Of a DNA stretch of 64,000 bases, positions 57,470 to 64,000 are shown in pieces. Each line of letters opens with the position of its first letter. Within the stretch, counting starts at the first letter, position 1. Below the pieces are notes generated by a model. It was not told where the DNA came from. It worked only from the letters and a program-made list of their open reading frames with translations, and made no database searches. The stretch spans positions 806,001 to 870,000 of the forward strand of contig MLAX01000001.1 in assembly GCA_001890945.1 (NCBI GenBank). The letters run 5' to 3'. The stretch is from Alphaproteobacteria bacterium AO1-B. GTDB taxonomy: Bacteria > Pseudomonadota > Alphaproteobacteria > Rhizobiales > Stappiaceae. The translations under genes and the position numbers were made by a program.

Positions 57470-58396
57470 TCAGGGAACAAGAATCGGAACCGAATTTGCC
57501 GCGGCCTGAATGTGCAGTGGGGTGACCGCGAACGGATCACCATCCACTTGCGCGGCGACCGGTTCCGGACTGGAAATAACCGCTTCCTGAAAGGCTTGAA
57601 CAGTCGCGCCTTTGGCTTTGGAGATCCGACCCAGCATCAACGCGATGCTGTATCGGATCGAGGACCAGGGGTCGTCGCGCTCCAATATCAGCATATGCAA
57701 ACCAGGATCTGTCGCACCGCCCGGGCAGATGACAAACGGGCCGCCGTAATGCCGGGCATTGCTGGCAACGGCAAAGCGCCCGTCAACCGGCGCAGCGCCA
57801 TCCAGGGAGATCGTCAGCGGCGTCGCTTTGCGTGTCAGACCGATCCGGATCGCGGTGATCACATAGGCAAATTTCTTCAAGCGCCGCTTCAGGTCCAGCG
57901 GGACCGCGTGGACGACTTCGGCGTCAAATCCGGCCGATGCCATCAGAACAAACGGACGATCATTGGCCAGACCATAGTGCAGCGGTTTGGTGCGCTTGTT
58001 CAGGATCATCCGGGCAATCTCTTTAGCGCCTTTCGGGAGGCCAAGCTCGAGTGCCAGAACGTTCGCGGTCCCAAATGGGATGATCGCCAGGTTGGGGACG
58101 CGTTTTTTGTGCTGCAGCCCCGTAAGGGCTTCGTTGACCGATCCGTCGCCACCGGCAATGATCAACGTCTCCGCAGCCAACCCCGGTGCGGCGCACACCT
58201 CGCCGATCTCACCGGCATGGGTTGTCAAACGCAGATCAACCCGGCAGCCGGCAGCTTCGAGATGGCCTTTGACATCCTGCAATTTTTTGCTGTTGTAGCC
58301 GCCCGATGTCGGGTTGGCCATGATAAGCACGAGGCCAGCCGTCTCCGGGGCCTCAACTCCGGATAAAACCGGAGCGGTCTGCAGCGAATCGATCAC
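57470..58396 (-). CDS. Diacylglycerol-kinase-fold lipid kinase (YegS/DagK family)
   Basis: A 308-residue cytoplasmic lipid kinase. The DAGK catalytic domain shows LIMANPTSGGYNSKK, TTHAGEIGEV, the nucleotide-binding IIAGGDGSVNEALTGL and IPFGTANVLALELGLP, then a beta-rich C-terminal domain with FVICPGGATDPGLHMLIL and DGDPF. The lipid substrate (diacylglycerol, sphingoid base or other) is unknown. It converges with the EAL gene (13 bp apart) and is followed upstream by rnhA on the same strand. Confidence 0.9.
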   Translation of the reverse strand: MIDSLQTAPVLSGVEAPETAGLVLIMANPTSGGYNSKKLQDVKGHLEAAGCRVDLRLTTHAGEIGEVCAAPGLAAETLIIAGGDGSVNEALTGLQHKKRVPNLAIIPFGTANVLALELGLPKGAKEIARMILNKRTKPLHYGLANDRPFVLMASAGFDAEVVHAVPLDLKRRLKKFAYVITAIRIGLTRKATPLTISLDGAAPVDGRFAVASNARHYGGPFVICPGGATDPGLHMLILERDDPWSSIRYSIALMLGRISKAKGATVQAFQEAVISSPEPVAAQVDGDPFAVTPLHIQAAANSVPILVP

Positions 58397-58432
58397 CCGA
58401 AATCCTTGCTCGTTGGCAGCGACGCTGAGTGC

Positions 58433-58885
58433 TTAACTGTTTTTCTTAAACGGTTCCATACCGCCGCGCGCCAATTCGTCTGCGCGCTCGTTGTCCGGGT
58501 GGCCCGCATGGCCTTTGACCCAGTGCCAGGTGACATCATGGCGGTCGCGGGCTGCGTCCAAAGCCTGCCACAAATCCGCATTCTTGACGGGCTTGTTCGC
58601 GGCCGTCTTCCAGTTCTTCCGCTTCCAGCCGTACATCCACTCGCTGATACCGCTGCGCACATATGTGCTGTCGGTATAAAGATCGACGGCACAGGGGCGC
58701 TTCAGGGCGTTCAGCGCTTCGATCGCCGCTGTCAGTTCCATGCGGTTGTTGGTGGTCTCGGCCTCGCCACCCTTCAGTTCACGCTCGTGTTCGCCGAAGC
58801 GCATGATGACACCCCAGCCGCCCGGGCCGGGATTTCCAGAACAGGCACCATCCGTGTAAATCGTCACGCGATTTTCCTGGCTCAT
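58433..58885 (-). CDS. rnhA: Ribonuclease HI
   Basis: RNase HI cuts RNA in RNA-DNA hybrids. The 150-residue protein has [21 protein letters not shown] (first catalytic Asp), [15 protein letters not shown] (Glu), [18 protein letters not shown] (Asp) and [19 protein letters not shown] (His and the fourth Asp). Length and all catalytic residues match E. coli RnhA. Its ATG overlaps the thrB stop by four bases (ATGA). Confidence 0.96.
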   Translation of the reverse strand: MSQENRVTIYTDGACSGNPGPGGWGVIMRFGEHERELKGGEAETTNNRMELTAAIEALNALKRPCAVDLYTDSTYVRSGISEWMYGWKRKNWKTAANKPVKNADLWQALDAARDRHDVTWHWVKGHAGHPDNERADELARGGMEPFKKNS

Positions 58886-59847
58886 CCTTCAAGCCCGTAT
58901 GCGTTGGCGCTGTCGACGGTTTTGTGGAACCGCAGTTTTTTCAGGTATTCCATTGGGTCCTTCGGGGTGACAAGCGCGCCTTCAGGGACACTCAGCCAAT
59001 CATAAAGACGTGTCAGCAGGAAGCGCAGCGCAGCTCCGCGGCAAAGCACGGGCAATGCGTCAAACTCGGTAGCCGTCAGCGGACGCACGGATGTGTATCC
59101 TTTGAGCATGGCTTTGGCCTTGGTGACATTGAATGCCAGATCCTGCTCAAAACACCAGGCGTTGAGGCAGATGGCGATGTCGTAGGCGAGGGCGTCATTG
59201 CACGCGAAATAAAAGTCGATAAGGCCGGACAGGCGGTCGTTCAGGAAGAACACATTGTCCGTGAAGAGATCAGCATGGATAACGCCAGCTGGGAGATCCT
59301 GCGGCCAGTTTTTCTCAAGGAAGTCCAGCTCAGTGGTGATCTCTGCGCCCAGTCCCGGATGAACGGTGTCGCAGCGGTCTTGGCTTTGTTCAAACAGCGG
59401 CCGCCAACCGTTCAAGTCCAGTGCGTTCTTGCGGGTCAGTTCATAATCGGCCCCAGCCAGATGCATGGCGGCCATGGCCTTGCCGAGTTCCTCGCAGTGT
59501 TCCGGACGCGGCCGCTTGACCGACATTCCTTGAAGAAAAGTGACGAGGGCCGCAGGCCGCCCGGCAAGCGTGCCAAGAAGCTCTCCGTCTCGCGAAGCGA
59601 CCGGAGTGGGGCAGGACAGACCCTTGCCGGCCAAGTGTTCCTTGAGCTTCAAAAAGAAAGGCAGGTCGTCAGGGTTCACACGCTTTTCATAGAGGGTGAG
59701 GATGAAATAGGCCGTGTCTGTCTGAACGAGATAGTTGCTGTTTTCAACGCCTTCAGCGATGCCCTTGTAGGACAGAAGCTGCCCGACATCATACTGTGCG
59801 ATGAAGGCGTTCAGCTCTTCATCGCTGACTTCCGTATAAACGGCCAT
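58882..59847 (-). CDS. thrB: Homoserine kinase (aminoglycoside-phosphotransferase fold)
   Basis: Phosphorylates homoserine, one step before ThrC. The 321-residue protein is the ThrB2/APH-fold type common in alphaproteobacteria: [20 protein letters not shown] start, [28 protein letters not shown] (catalytic loop HxDxxxxN) and [18 protein letters not shown] (metal-binding Asp). It is translationally coupled to rnhA and lies 5 bp after ispH on the same strand, forming ispH-thrB-rnhA. Confidence 0.96.
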   Translation of the reverse strand: MAVYTEVSDEELNAFIAQYDVGQLLSYKGIAEGVENSNYLVQTDTAYFILTLYEKRVNPDDLPFFLKLKEHLAGKGLSCPTPVASRDGELLGTLAGRPAALVTFLQGMSVKRPRPEHCEELGKAMAAMHLAGADYELTRKNALDLNGWRPLFEQSQDRCDTVHPGLGAEITTELDFLEKNWPQDLPAGVIHADLFTDNVFFLNDRLSGLIDFYFACNDALAYDIAICLNAWCFEQDLAFNVTKAKAMLKGYTSVRPLTATEFDALPVLCRGAALRFLLTRLYDWLSVPEGALVTPKDPMEYLKKLRFHKTVDSANAYGLEG

Positions 59848-59852
59848 TCTTG

Positions 59853-60863
59853 TTATCCGGTGGCTTTTTCTGTTTGGGCGGGCATGTCCCGCAGCTCGCG
59901 CGGCAGGTTGAAAGCGATGGTCTCTTCGGCCGTCCGCACGATCTCGACCGTGACGTCGAAACGCGCGTTAAACGCGCTAATGATCTCTTCAACCAGTGTT
60001 TCAGGCGCAGAGGCTCCGGCTGTCAGGCCAAGGCTGGTAACGCCCTCAAAATCCGCCCAGTTGATCTCATCAGCCCGTTGCAGGAGAACCGCAACCCGGC
60101 AGCCTTCCCGTTCGGCGACTTCCCGCAGTCTTTGCGAGTTCGATGAATTGGGCGCGCCTACCACAATCATAGCCTCAACGCCCGGGGCCACGTGTTTGAC
60201 TGCTTCCTGGCGGTTGGTGGTCGCGTAGCAGATGTCTTCCTTGTGCGGGGCGACAATGTCCGGAAACCGGTCTTGAAGCACGGAGACAATCCCTGCGGTA
60301 TCATCAACGGACAACGTGGTCTGCGTGATGTAGGCGAGGGGACGGTCGCTGCTCTCGCGTTCGAACCGCCGCGCGTCGTCTTCGGTCTCGATCAGGGTGA
60401 CCGTGCCTTCCGGGAGCTGTCCCATCGTGCCGATCACTTCCGGGTGTCCTGCATGGCCGATCAGAAGAATGTCGCGCTTACGCCGGAAATGGATCTCGGC
60501 TTCCTTGTGCACCTTGGAAACCAGAGGGCAGGTCGCATCCAGGTAAAACATGTTGCGTTGCTGTGCGTCGGCAGGCACGGATTTCGGCACGCCGTGTGCA
60601 GAAAAGATCACGGGGCGTTCGGCGTGCTCCGCCGGGATCTCATCCAGCTCTTCAACAAAGACCGCGCCTTTGGCTTTCAATCCGTCCACCACATATTTGT
60701 TGTGCACGATCTCATGGCGGACATAAACGGGCTGGCCGTACTTTTGAAGGGCCAGTTCGACAATCTGAATTGCCCGGTCAACACCTGCGCAAAACCCCCG
60801 CGGGGCGCACAGCTTGATCTCCAGAGAGGGTTTGTTTGTCGCGGTCTGTGTCATGGTGCTCAT
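59853..60863 (-). CDS. ispH: 4-hydroxy-3-methylbut-2-enyl diphosphate reductase
   Basis: IspH (LytB) is the last enzyme of the MEP isoprenoid pathway, making IPP and DMAPP with a [4Fe-4S] cluster. In 336 residues the three cluster cysteines are in [26 protein letters not shown] and [13 protein letters not shown]. Substrate-binding blocks include [40 protein letters not shown] and [11 protein letters not shown]. It leads the minus-strand ispH-thrB-rnhA group. Confidence 0.97.
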   Translation of the reverse strand: MSTMTQTATNKPSLEIKLCAPRGFCAGVDRAIQIVELALQKYGQPVYVRHEIVHNKYVVDGLKAKGAVFVEELDEIPAEHAERPVIFSAHGVPKSVPADAQQRNMFYLDATCPLVSKVHKEAEIHFRRKRDILLIGHAGHPEVIGTMGQLPEGTVTLIETEDDARRFERESSDRPLAYITQTTLSVDDTAGIVSVLQDRFPDIVAPHKEDICYATTNRQEAVKHVAPGVEAMIVVGAPNSSNSQRLREVAEREGCRVAVLLQRADEINWADFEGVTSLGLTAGASAPETLVEEIISAFNARFDVTVEIVRTAEETIAFNLPRELRDMPAQTEKATG

Positions 60864-61032
60864 TGAAAAGCCTGCTTTGGCGCAATAAGGGCTTGTGACG
60901 CTGTTCTGTCAACCCGGTTGGCGTGCTTTCTGATATAGGTGCAGGGCCAACAAATACCCACCGCCATCTCGCCAAGTGGCCGGTCAACTGCTATGAAGCT
61001 GCGCCAAATACATAGTTTTCAACAGGTCCACG

Positions 61033-61617
61033 ATGTTCAAGGCGTTCCAAGCACTGTCTCATGTCAACAGCAAGACCACGATTTCAGTCGCATTATGTGC
61101 CGCTTTTCTGACAGGATGCGGCGCAACCGGAGATATCGCGGAGAACGTGATTTCGGGCGGTGCGGAACCGGTTCAGGTCTCCCGCGAGACATTTGCGCCG
61201 CCAGTGCCGTGTCCGCCGCTGCAGATGAAAACGAATTCACACCTGATCCGTGAGTTTGTAAGGGGCAAGGACGGGGAACGCGACGGCCTGATCTACCAGG
61301 CTCTGGTGGAGGATTCGGCGGTCAGCTGTTCCCAAGAAGCCGACGGCCAGCGCCGTTTGAAGCTCGGCTTTACCGGTGACGTGACACCCGGACCGGCGTG
61401 GAGAGGTGGCGATGTTGTACTTCCGCTGCGTGTCACGATCCCGGCGTCTTCCGATGCGGATCAAAAACCGCTGGTTTCTGAAGTGATCCAGATCCCGGTT
61501 TCCATTGAAGCCGGTGGTCGCGGGCAACAATGGACCTATGTGGATGAGAAATTCGTCATTCCGATGAACCAGGGCAGCAAAATCCAGTTTGGTTTTGAAG
61601 AAGGGCGCCGGCGCTAA
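61033..61617 (+). CDS. Putative lipoprotein of unknown function
   Basis: A 194-residue protein with a type II signal: a hydrophobic stretch and lipobox FLTGC at residues 25-29, so Cys29 would be lipidated. Residue +2 is Gly, which favours outer-membrane sorting. The mature part has CPPLQMKTNSHLIREF, two further Cys, and a beta-rich C-terminal half (WRGGDVVLPLRVTIPASSD, QWTYVDEKFVIPM). I do not recognise the family. It stands alone between ispH (divergent) and the glycine riboswitch. Confidence 0.7.
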   Translation: MFKAFQALSHVNSKTTISVALCAAFLTGCGATGDIAENVISGGAEPVQVSRETFAPPVPCPPLQMKTNSHLIREFVRGKDGERDGLIYQALVEDSAVSCSQEADGQRRLKLGFTGDVTPGPAWRGGDVVLPLRVTIPASSDADQKPLVSEVIQIPVSIEAGGRGQQWTYVDEKFVIPMNQGSKIQFGFEEGRRR

Positions 61618-61768
61618 GCCAGGGGTCTGAGGGCCATCCCTATTGGCATCTGGCTTACGTAATTGAACAGTTTGATTGCCGCATATTGACAAGGTGGTGT
61701 CGGCCACTCACAATCGCGGCGAAATTGGGGTCGTTCCCTGATGATCGTGTCTTTGGCACGAAATGCCA

Positions 61769-61971
61769 CTGCGGGAGAGGCCAGGTGAGAAGATCCTGGC
61801 GCCGAAGGAGCAACCGCCCCGGAAACTCTCAGGCAAAAGGACCGCAGAGGCTTCAACGCTCTGGAAAGCAGTGATCTGCGCTAATCACATGCGCGGACTG
61901 CTCACCGAAGGAGTAACCACCAGGCCGGTTTGGTTTGGCTGGGAAATCTCTCAGGTACTCGGACAGAGGGG
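61769..61971 (+). ncRNA. Tandem glycine riboswitch upstream of gcvT
   Basis: Two consecutive glycine aptamers. Aptamer 1 (about 61769-61850) has GCGGGAGAGG, the core GCCGAAGGAGCAA, ACTCTCAGGCAAAAGGAC and a closing CCGCAG that pairs with its 5' end. Aptamer 2 (about 61857-61971) has CTCTGGAAAGCAGTG, CACCGAAGGAGTAACC, ATCTCTCAGGTACTCGGAC and CAGAGG closing its P1. The short linker is typical of the tandem class. About 70 bases remain to the gcvT ATG for the expression platform. In known cases glycine switches the downstream glycine-cleavage genes on. Confidence 0.93.
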
Positions 61972-62039
61972 GTGCAGACGAATCGAAACCGTTCGCGGCG
62001 AGGTTCGGGACTGCGCAACCCCTAACGCGAGGACCGTTC

Positions 62040-63191
62040 ATGGCGGAAACCGTTGCAGACGAAGATCTGAAACAAACGCCTCTTCACGACCTTCATATCG
62101 AGCTGGGCGGCAAAATGGTGCCGTTCGCCGGCTATTCCATGCCCGTTCAATACAAGCTCGGCATCATGGGTGAACACCAGCACACACGCGCGAAAGCGGG
62201 TTTGTTTGATGTGTCCCACATGGGCCAGGCTGTTCTGATCGGCCCGGATCACGAGACCACCGCCAAAGCACTGGAAGCTCTGACACCGTCCAACTTCGTT
62301 GAACTTGGTCATGGCCGTCAGCGCTACACGGTCCTGTTGAACGAAGACGGCGGCATCATTGACGATCTGATGGTCACCCGTCCGCTCGATCCGAACGATG
62401 ACGGCCGTCTCCTGTTGGTGGTCAATGCTGCGCGCAAGGATGTCGACTACGCGCACCTGCGCGCCAAGCTGCCGGAAACGGTCAAACTCGAAGTGGTCGA
62501 TGACCGCGCTTTGATCGCAGTGCAGGGCCCGGAAGCTGTTGCGGCGGTTGCAGCCCATGCACCGGCTGCGGCCGAACTCGGTTTCATGTCCGCAGCTCCC
62601 ATGGAATTTGATGGCATTGCGTGCCACATCGCGCGCGCCGGATACACCGGGGAAGACGGTGTTGAGATGTCCGTGCCTGCAGGAGCAGCCGAGGCTATTG
62701 CCCGCGCGCTTTTGGCGGATGACCGGGTCGAAGCGATCGGCCTTGGGGCCCGCGACAGCCTCCGTCTGGAGGCCGGACTTTGCCTTTATGGCCACGACAT
62801 CGACGAAACCACGTCGCCAGTTGAAGGCGACATCACCTTTTGCATGCAAAAGCGGCGCCGCGAAGAAGGCGGGTTCCCGGCTGCGGACCGCATCCAGAAA
62901 GAATTGGCCGAGGGCACAGACCGCATTCGCGTCGGCCTGCGGCTGGACGGTAAAGCCCCGGCACGTGAGGGCGCGGAAATCGCTCTGCCTGGTGGGGATG
63001 TCATAGGCATTCTGACCTCCGGCGGTTTTGCTCCGACTGTCGGCGCGCCGATTGCCATGGGCTATGTCCCCGCCGAACACGCAAGCGAGGGAACACAGCT
63101 GGAGCTGATCGTCCGCAACCGCCGTTTGCCGGCCACGGTCTCAGCCATGCCTTTCGTGCCCAACCGCTATTACCGAAAACCAAAAGCCTGA
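62040..63191 (+). CDS. gcvT: Glycine cleavage system T protein (aminomethyltransferase)
   Basis: GcvT transfers the aminomethyl-derived methylene from the H protein to tetrahydrofolate, releasing ammonia. The 383-residue protein shows TPLHDLHIELGGKMVPFAGY, KAGLFDVSHMGQ, LNEDGGIIDDLMVTRP (with the catalytic Asp region), GEDGVEMSVP and RDSLRLEAGLCLYGHDID. ATG 62040 follows GCGAGGA; the longer open frame back to 61935 runs through the riboswitch and is not real. gcvH follows after 27 bp. Confidence 0.97.
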   Translation: MAETVADEDLKQTPLHDLHIELGGKMVPFAGYSMPVQYKLGIMGEHQHTRAKAGLFDVSHMGQAVLIGPDHETTAKALEALTPSNFVELGHGRQRYTVLLNEDGGIIDDLMVTRPLDPNDDGRLLLVVNAARKDVDYAHLRAKLPETVKLEVVDDRALIAVQGPEAVAAVAAHAPAAAELGFMSAAPMEFDGIACHIARAGYTGEDGVEMSVPAGAAEAIARALLADDRVEAIGLGARDSLRLEAGLCLYGHDIDETTSPVEGDITFCMQKRRREEGGFPAADRIQKELAEGTDRIRVGLRLDGKAPAREGAEIALPGGDVIGILTSGGFAPTVGAPIAMGYVPAEHASEGTQLELIVRNRRLPATVSAMPFVPNRYYRKPKA

Positions 63192-63218
63192 CTTTTTTCC
63201 AGAGAACGGACGCAAAAC

Positions 63219-63590
63219 ATGACGACTTATTACTCAAAAGATCACGAGTGGATCTCCGTCGAGGGCGGCACCGCCACCATCGGTATCACGGCCTATGCGC
63301 AGGAACAGCTCGGCGATGTTGTCTACGTGGAACTGCCGGAAACCGGCAAGGCCCTGTCCCAAGGCGATGAAGCCGCGGTTGTGGAATCTGTGAAAGCTGC
63401 CAGTGAAGTCTACGCGCCGATCGACGGCGAGGTCACCGCAGCCAATGACGTGCTGGCTGATGAGCCCGCCAAGGTCAACGAAGATCCGGAAGGCGCAGCC
63501 TGGTTCATCAAGATGACCGTCGGCAATGAAGGCCAGCTCGCTGACCTGATGGATGAAGCGGCCTACAAGGCCTACATCGAGACCCTTTGA
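63219..63590 (+). CDS. gcvH: Glycine cleavage system H protein
   Basis: The lipoyl carrier that shuttles the aminomethyl group among P, T and L proteins. The 123-residue protein has the lipoylation lysine K59 in [14 protein letters not shown], preceded by [12 protein letters not shown] and followed by the conserved [19 protein letters not shown]. Length is standard. It is co-transcribed with gcvT and therefore under the riboswitch; the osmC-like gene starts 3 bp after its stop. Confidence 0.97.
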   Translation: MTTYYSKDHEWISVEGGTATIGITAYAQEQLGDVVYVELPETGKALSQGDEAAVVESVKAASEVYAPIDGEVTAANDVLADEPAKVNEDPEGAAWFIKMTVGNEGQLADLMDEAAYKAYIETL

Positions 63591-63593
63591 TCC

Positions 63594-64000
63594 ATGGCGG
63601 GGCATTACTACACGGCGGTGGTCGAATGGGCGTGTGACGGGGATTACGCGGCCAACAAGTATTCGCGCGGCCACATCTGGCAGTTTGACGGTGGTCTGAA
63701 GATCCCGGCAAGCGCCTCGCCGACCGTTGTGCCTCAGCCTTATTCGATTGAAGCAGCCGTTGACCCGGAAGAGGCGCTCGTTGCAGCGATCTCGTCGTGT
63801 CACATGATGTCGTTTTTGGATCTTGCCCGGCGCGCCGGTTACGTCGTTGCCAGCTACCGCGACAGCGCAAAAGGCGAGATGAGCCGGATTGCCCGCGGCA
63901 AGATGGCCATCACCAAGGTGGTCCTCAAGCCCGAAATCGTGTTGGTCGCCGACAGCGATCCCGATCCCAGCTGGATCACGGATCTGCACGAAAAGGCCCA
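63594..64000 (+). CDS. OsmC-family protein, 3' end beyond the window
   Basis: About 135 residues of an OsmC/Ohr-fold protein are present. Visible: HYYTAVVEWACDGDYAANKYSRG (first strands), IEAAVDPEEALVAAISSCHMMSFLDLARRAGY with the conserved Cys69 in SSCH, and a basic strand MAITKVVLKP. OsmC/Ohr enzymes reduce organic peroxides with a Cys pair; the second Cys would lie past the edge. It begins 3 bp after gcvH, so it appears to belong to the glycine-controlled transcript. Confidence 0.88.
   Translation, partial: MAGHYYTAVVEWACDGDYAANKYSRGHIWQFDGGLKIPASASPTVVPQPYSIEAAVDPEEALVAAISSCHMMSFLDLARRAGYVVASYRDSAKGEMSRIARGKMAITKVVLKPEIVLVADSDPDPSWITDLHEKA

Noticed and set aside
57122-58366. 414-codon plus-strand frame across the EAL gene end and the lipid kinase
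   Set aside because: It overlaps two recognised genes in other frames; composition is that of a shadow frame.
58924-60228. 434-codon plus-strand frame across thrB and ispH
   Set aside because: It spans two well-supported minus-strand genes and has no motif of its own.
60915-60945. TTGGCG and TATAGG boxes upstream of the lipoprotein gene
   Set aside because: The spacing is only about ten bases, far too short for a sigma-70 promoter.
61935-62039. N-terminal extension of gcvT
   Set aside because: It would translate the second glycine aptamer and its platform; family similarity begins at ATG 62040.
62022-63080. 352-codon frame antisense to gcvT
   Set aside because: gcvT is unambiguous; the antisense product has no domain.

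Overview
The window is a chromosomal stretch of an alphaproteobacterium, most likely of the order Hyphomicrobiales (Rhizobiales) and possibly the marine Labrenzia/Roseibium/Stappia group. This is an inference from gene content and order: an Omp2-type porin, an IalB protein divergent from a cytochrome aa3 operon, the pmbA-cysQ-DUF4170-DUF374-waaA-lpxK-DUF2093 lipid A block, a tandem glycine riboswitch ahead of gcvT, and DUF6101- and DUF983-type proteins. Coding density is high, most genes are housekeeping, and no rRNA, tRNA, prophage or CRISPR array was seen.

Layout. 1-7.1 kb: partial ileS, an AT-rich GT87-like membrane gene, a decayed IS5-family transposase, then a minus-strand DMT transporter, ribF and a MaoC hydratase. 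7.4-8.7 kb: a CheY/CheZ pair closed by a terminator. 8.8-11.5 kb: a two-TM K+ channel and a pair of exported proteins (amidohydrolase, DUF3299). 11.5-19.4 kb: HAD phosphatase, mutL, an alpha/beta hydrolase, porin, tadA, and rluB-rsmD overlapping by GTGA. 19.4-30 kb: a periplasmic MBL-fold protein, a small unknown, a patatin, a large PAS-GGDEF-EAL protein, a protein with the full fluoroacetate dehalogenase residue set, purD, a GNAT, ubiA and a DUF6101-like protein. 30-38 kb: the lipid A/Kdo block followed by tldD, so both halves of the TldD/TldE protease (pmbA and tldD) lie here. 38-41 kb: a glutathione transferase and a Kef-type antiporter. 41-49 kb: ialB, then coxB-coxA-ctaB-coxF-ctaG-coxC-DUF983-surf1 for cytochrome c oxidase structure and assembly. 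48.7-57.5 kb: peroxiredoxin, a DsbD N-terminal-domain protein, yqgE, thrC, an M16 peptidase, a GNAT and a 7TM-EAL protein. 57.5-61 kb: minus-strand lipid kinase, rnhA-thrB and ispH. 61-64 kb: a lipoprotein, the glycine riboswitch, gcvT, gcvH and a partial osmC.

How genes work together. CtaB and the membrane/copper factors (CtaG, SURF1) mature the CoxA/CoxB/CoxC core. waaA, lpxK and the DUF374 acyltransferase finish Kdo-lipid A. thrB and thrC make threonine from opposite strands about 6 kb apart. gcvT and gcvH are glycine-inducible through the riboswitch. rluB, rsmD and tadA modify rRNA and tRNA.

No clearly new multi-gene system was found. The items most worth a second look are the dehalogenase with a complete active site, a duplicated SQxDID motif at the CheZ C terminus, a tandem duplication of the pmbA translation start that creates an 11-codon overlapping reading frame, a perfect 13-bp hairpin between coxA and ctaB, the exported amidohydrolase/DUF3299 pair, and the decayed IS element beside an AT-rich gene.
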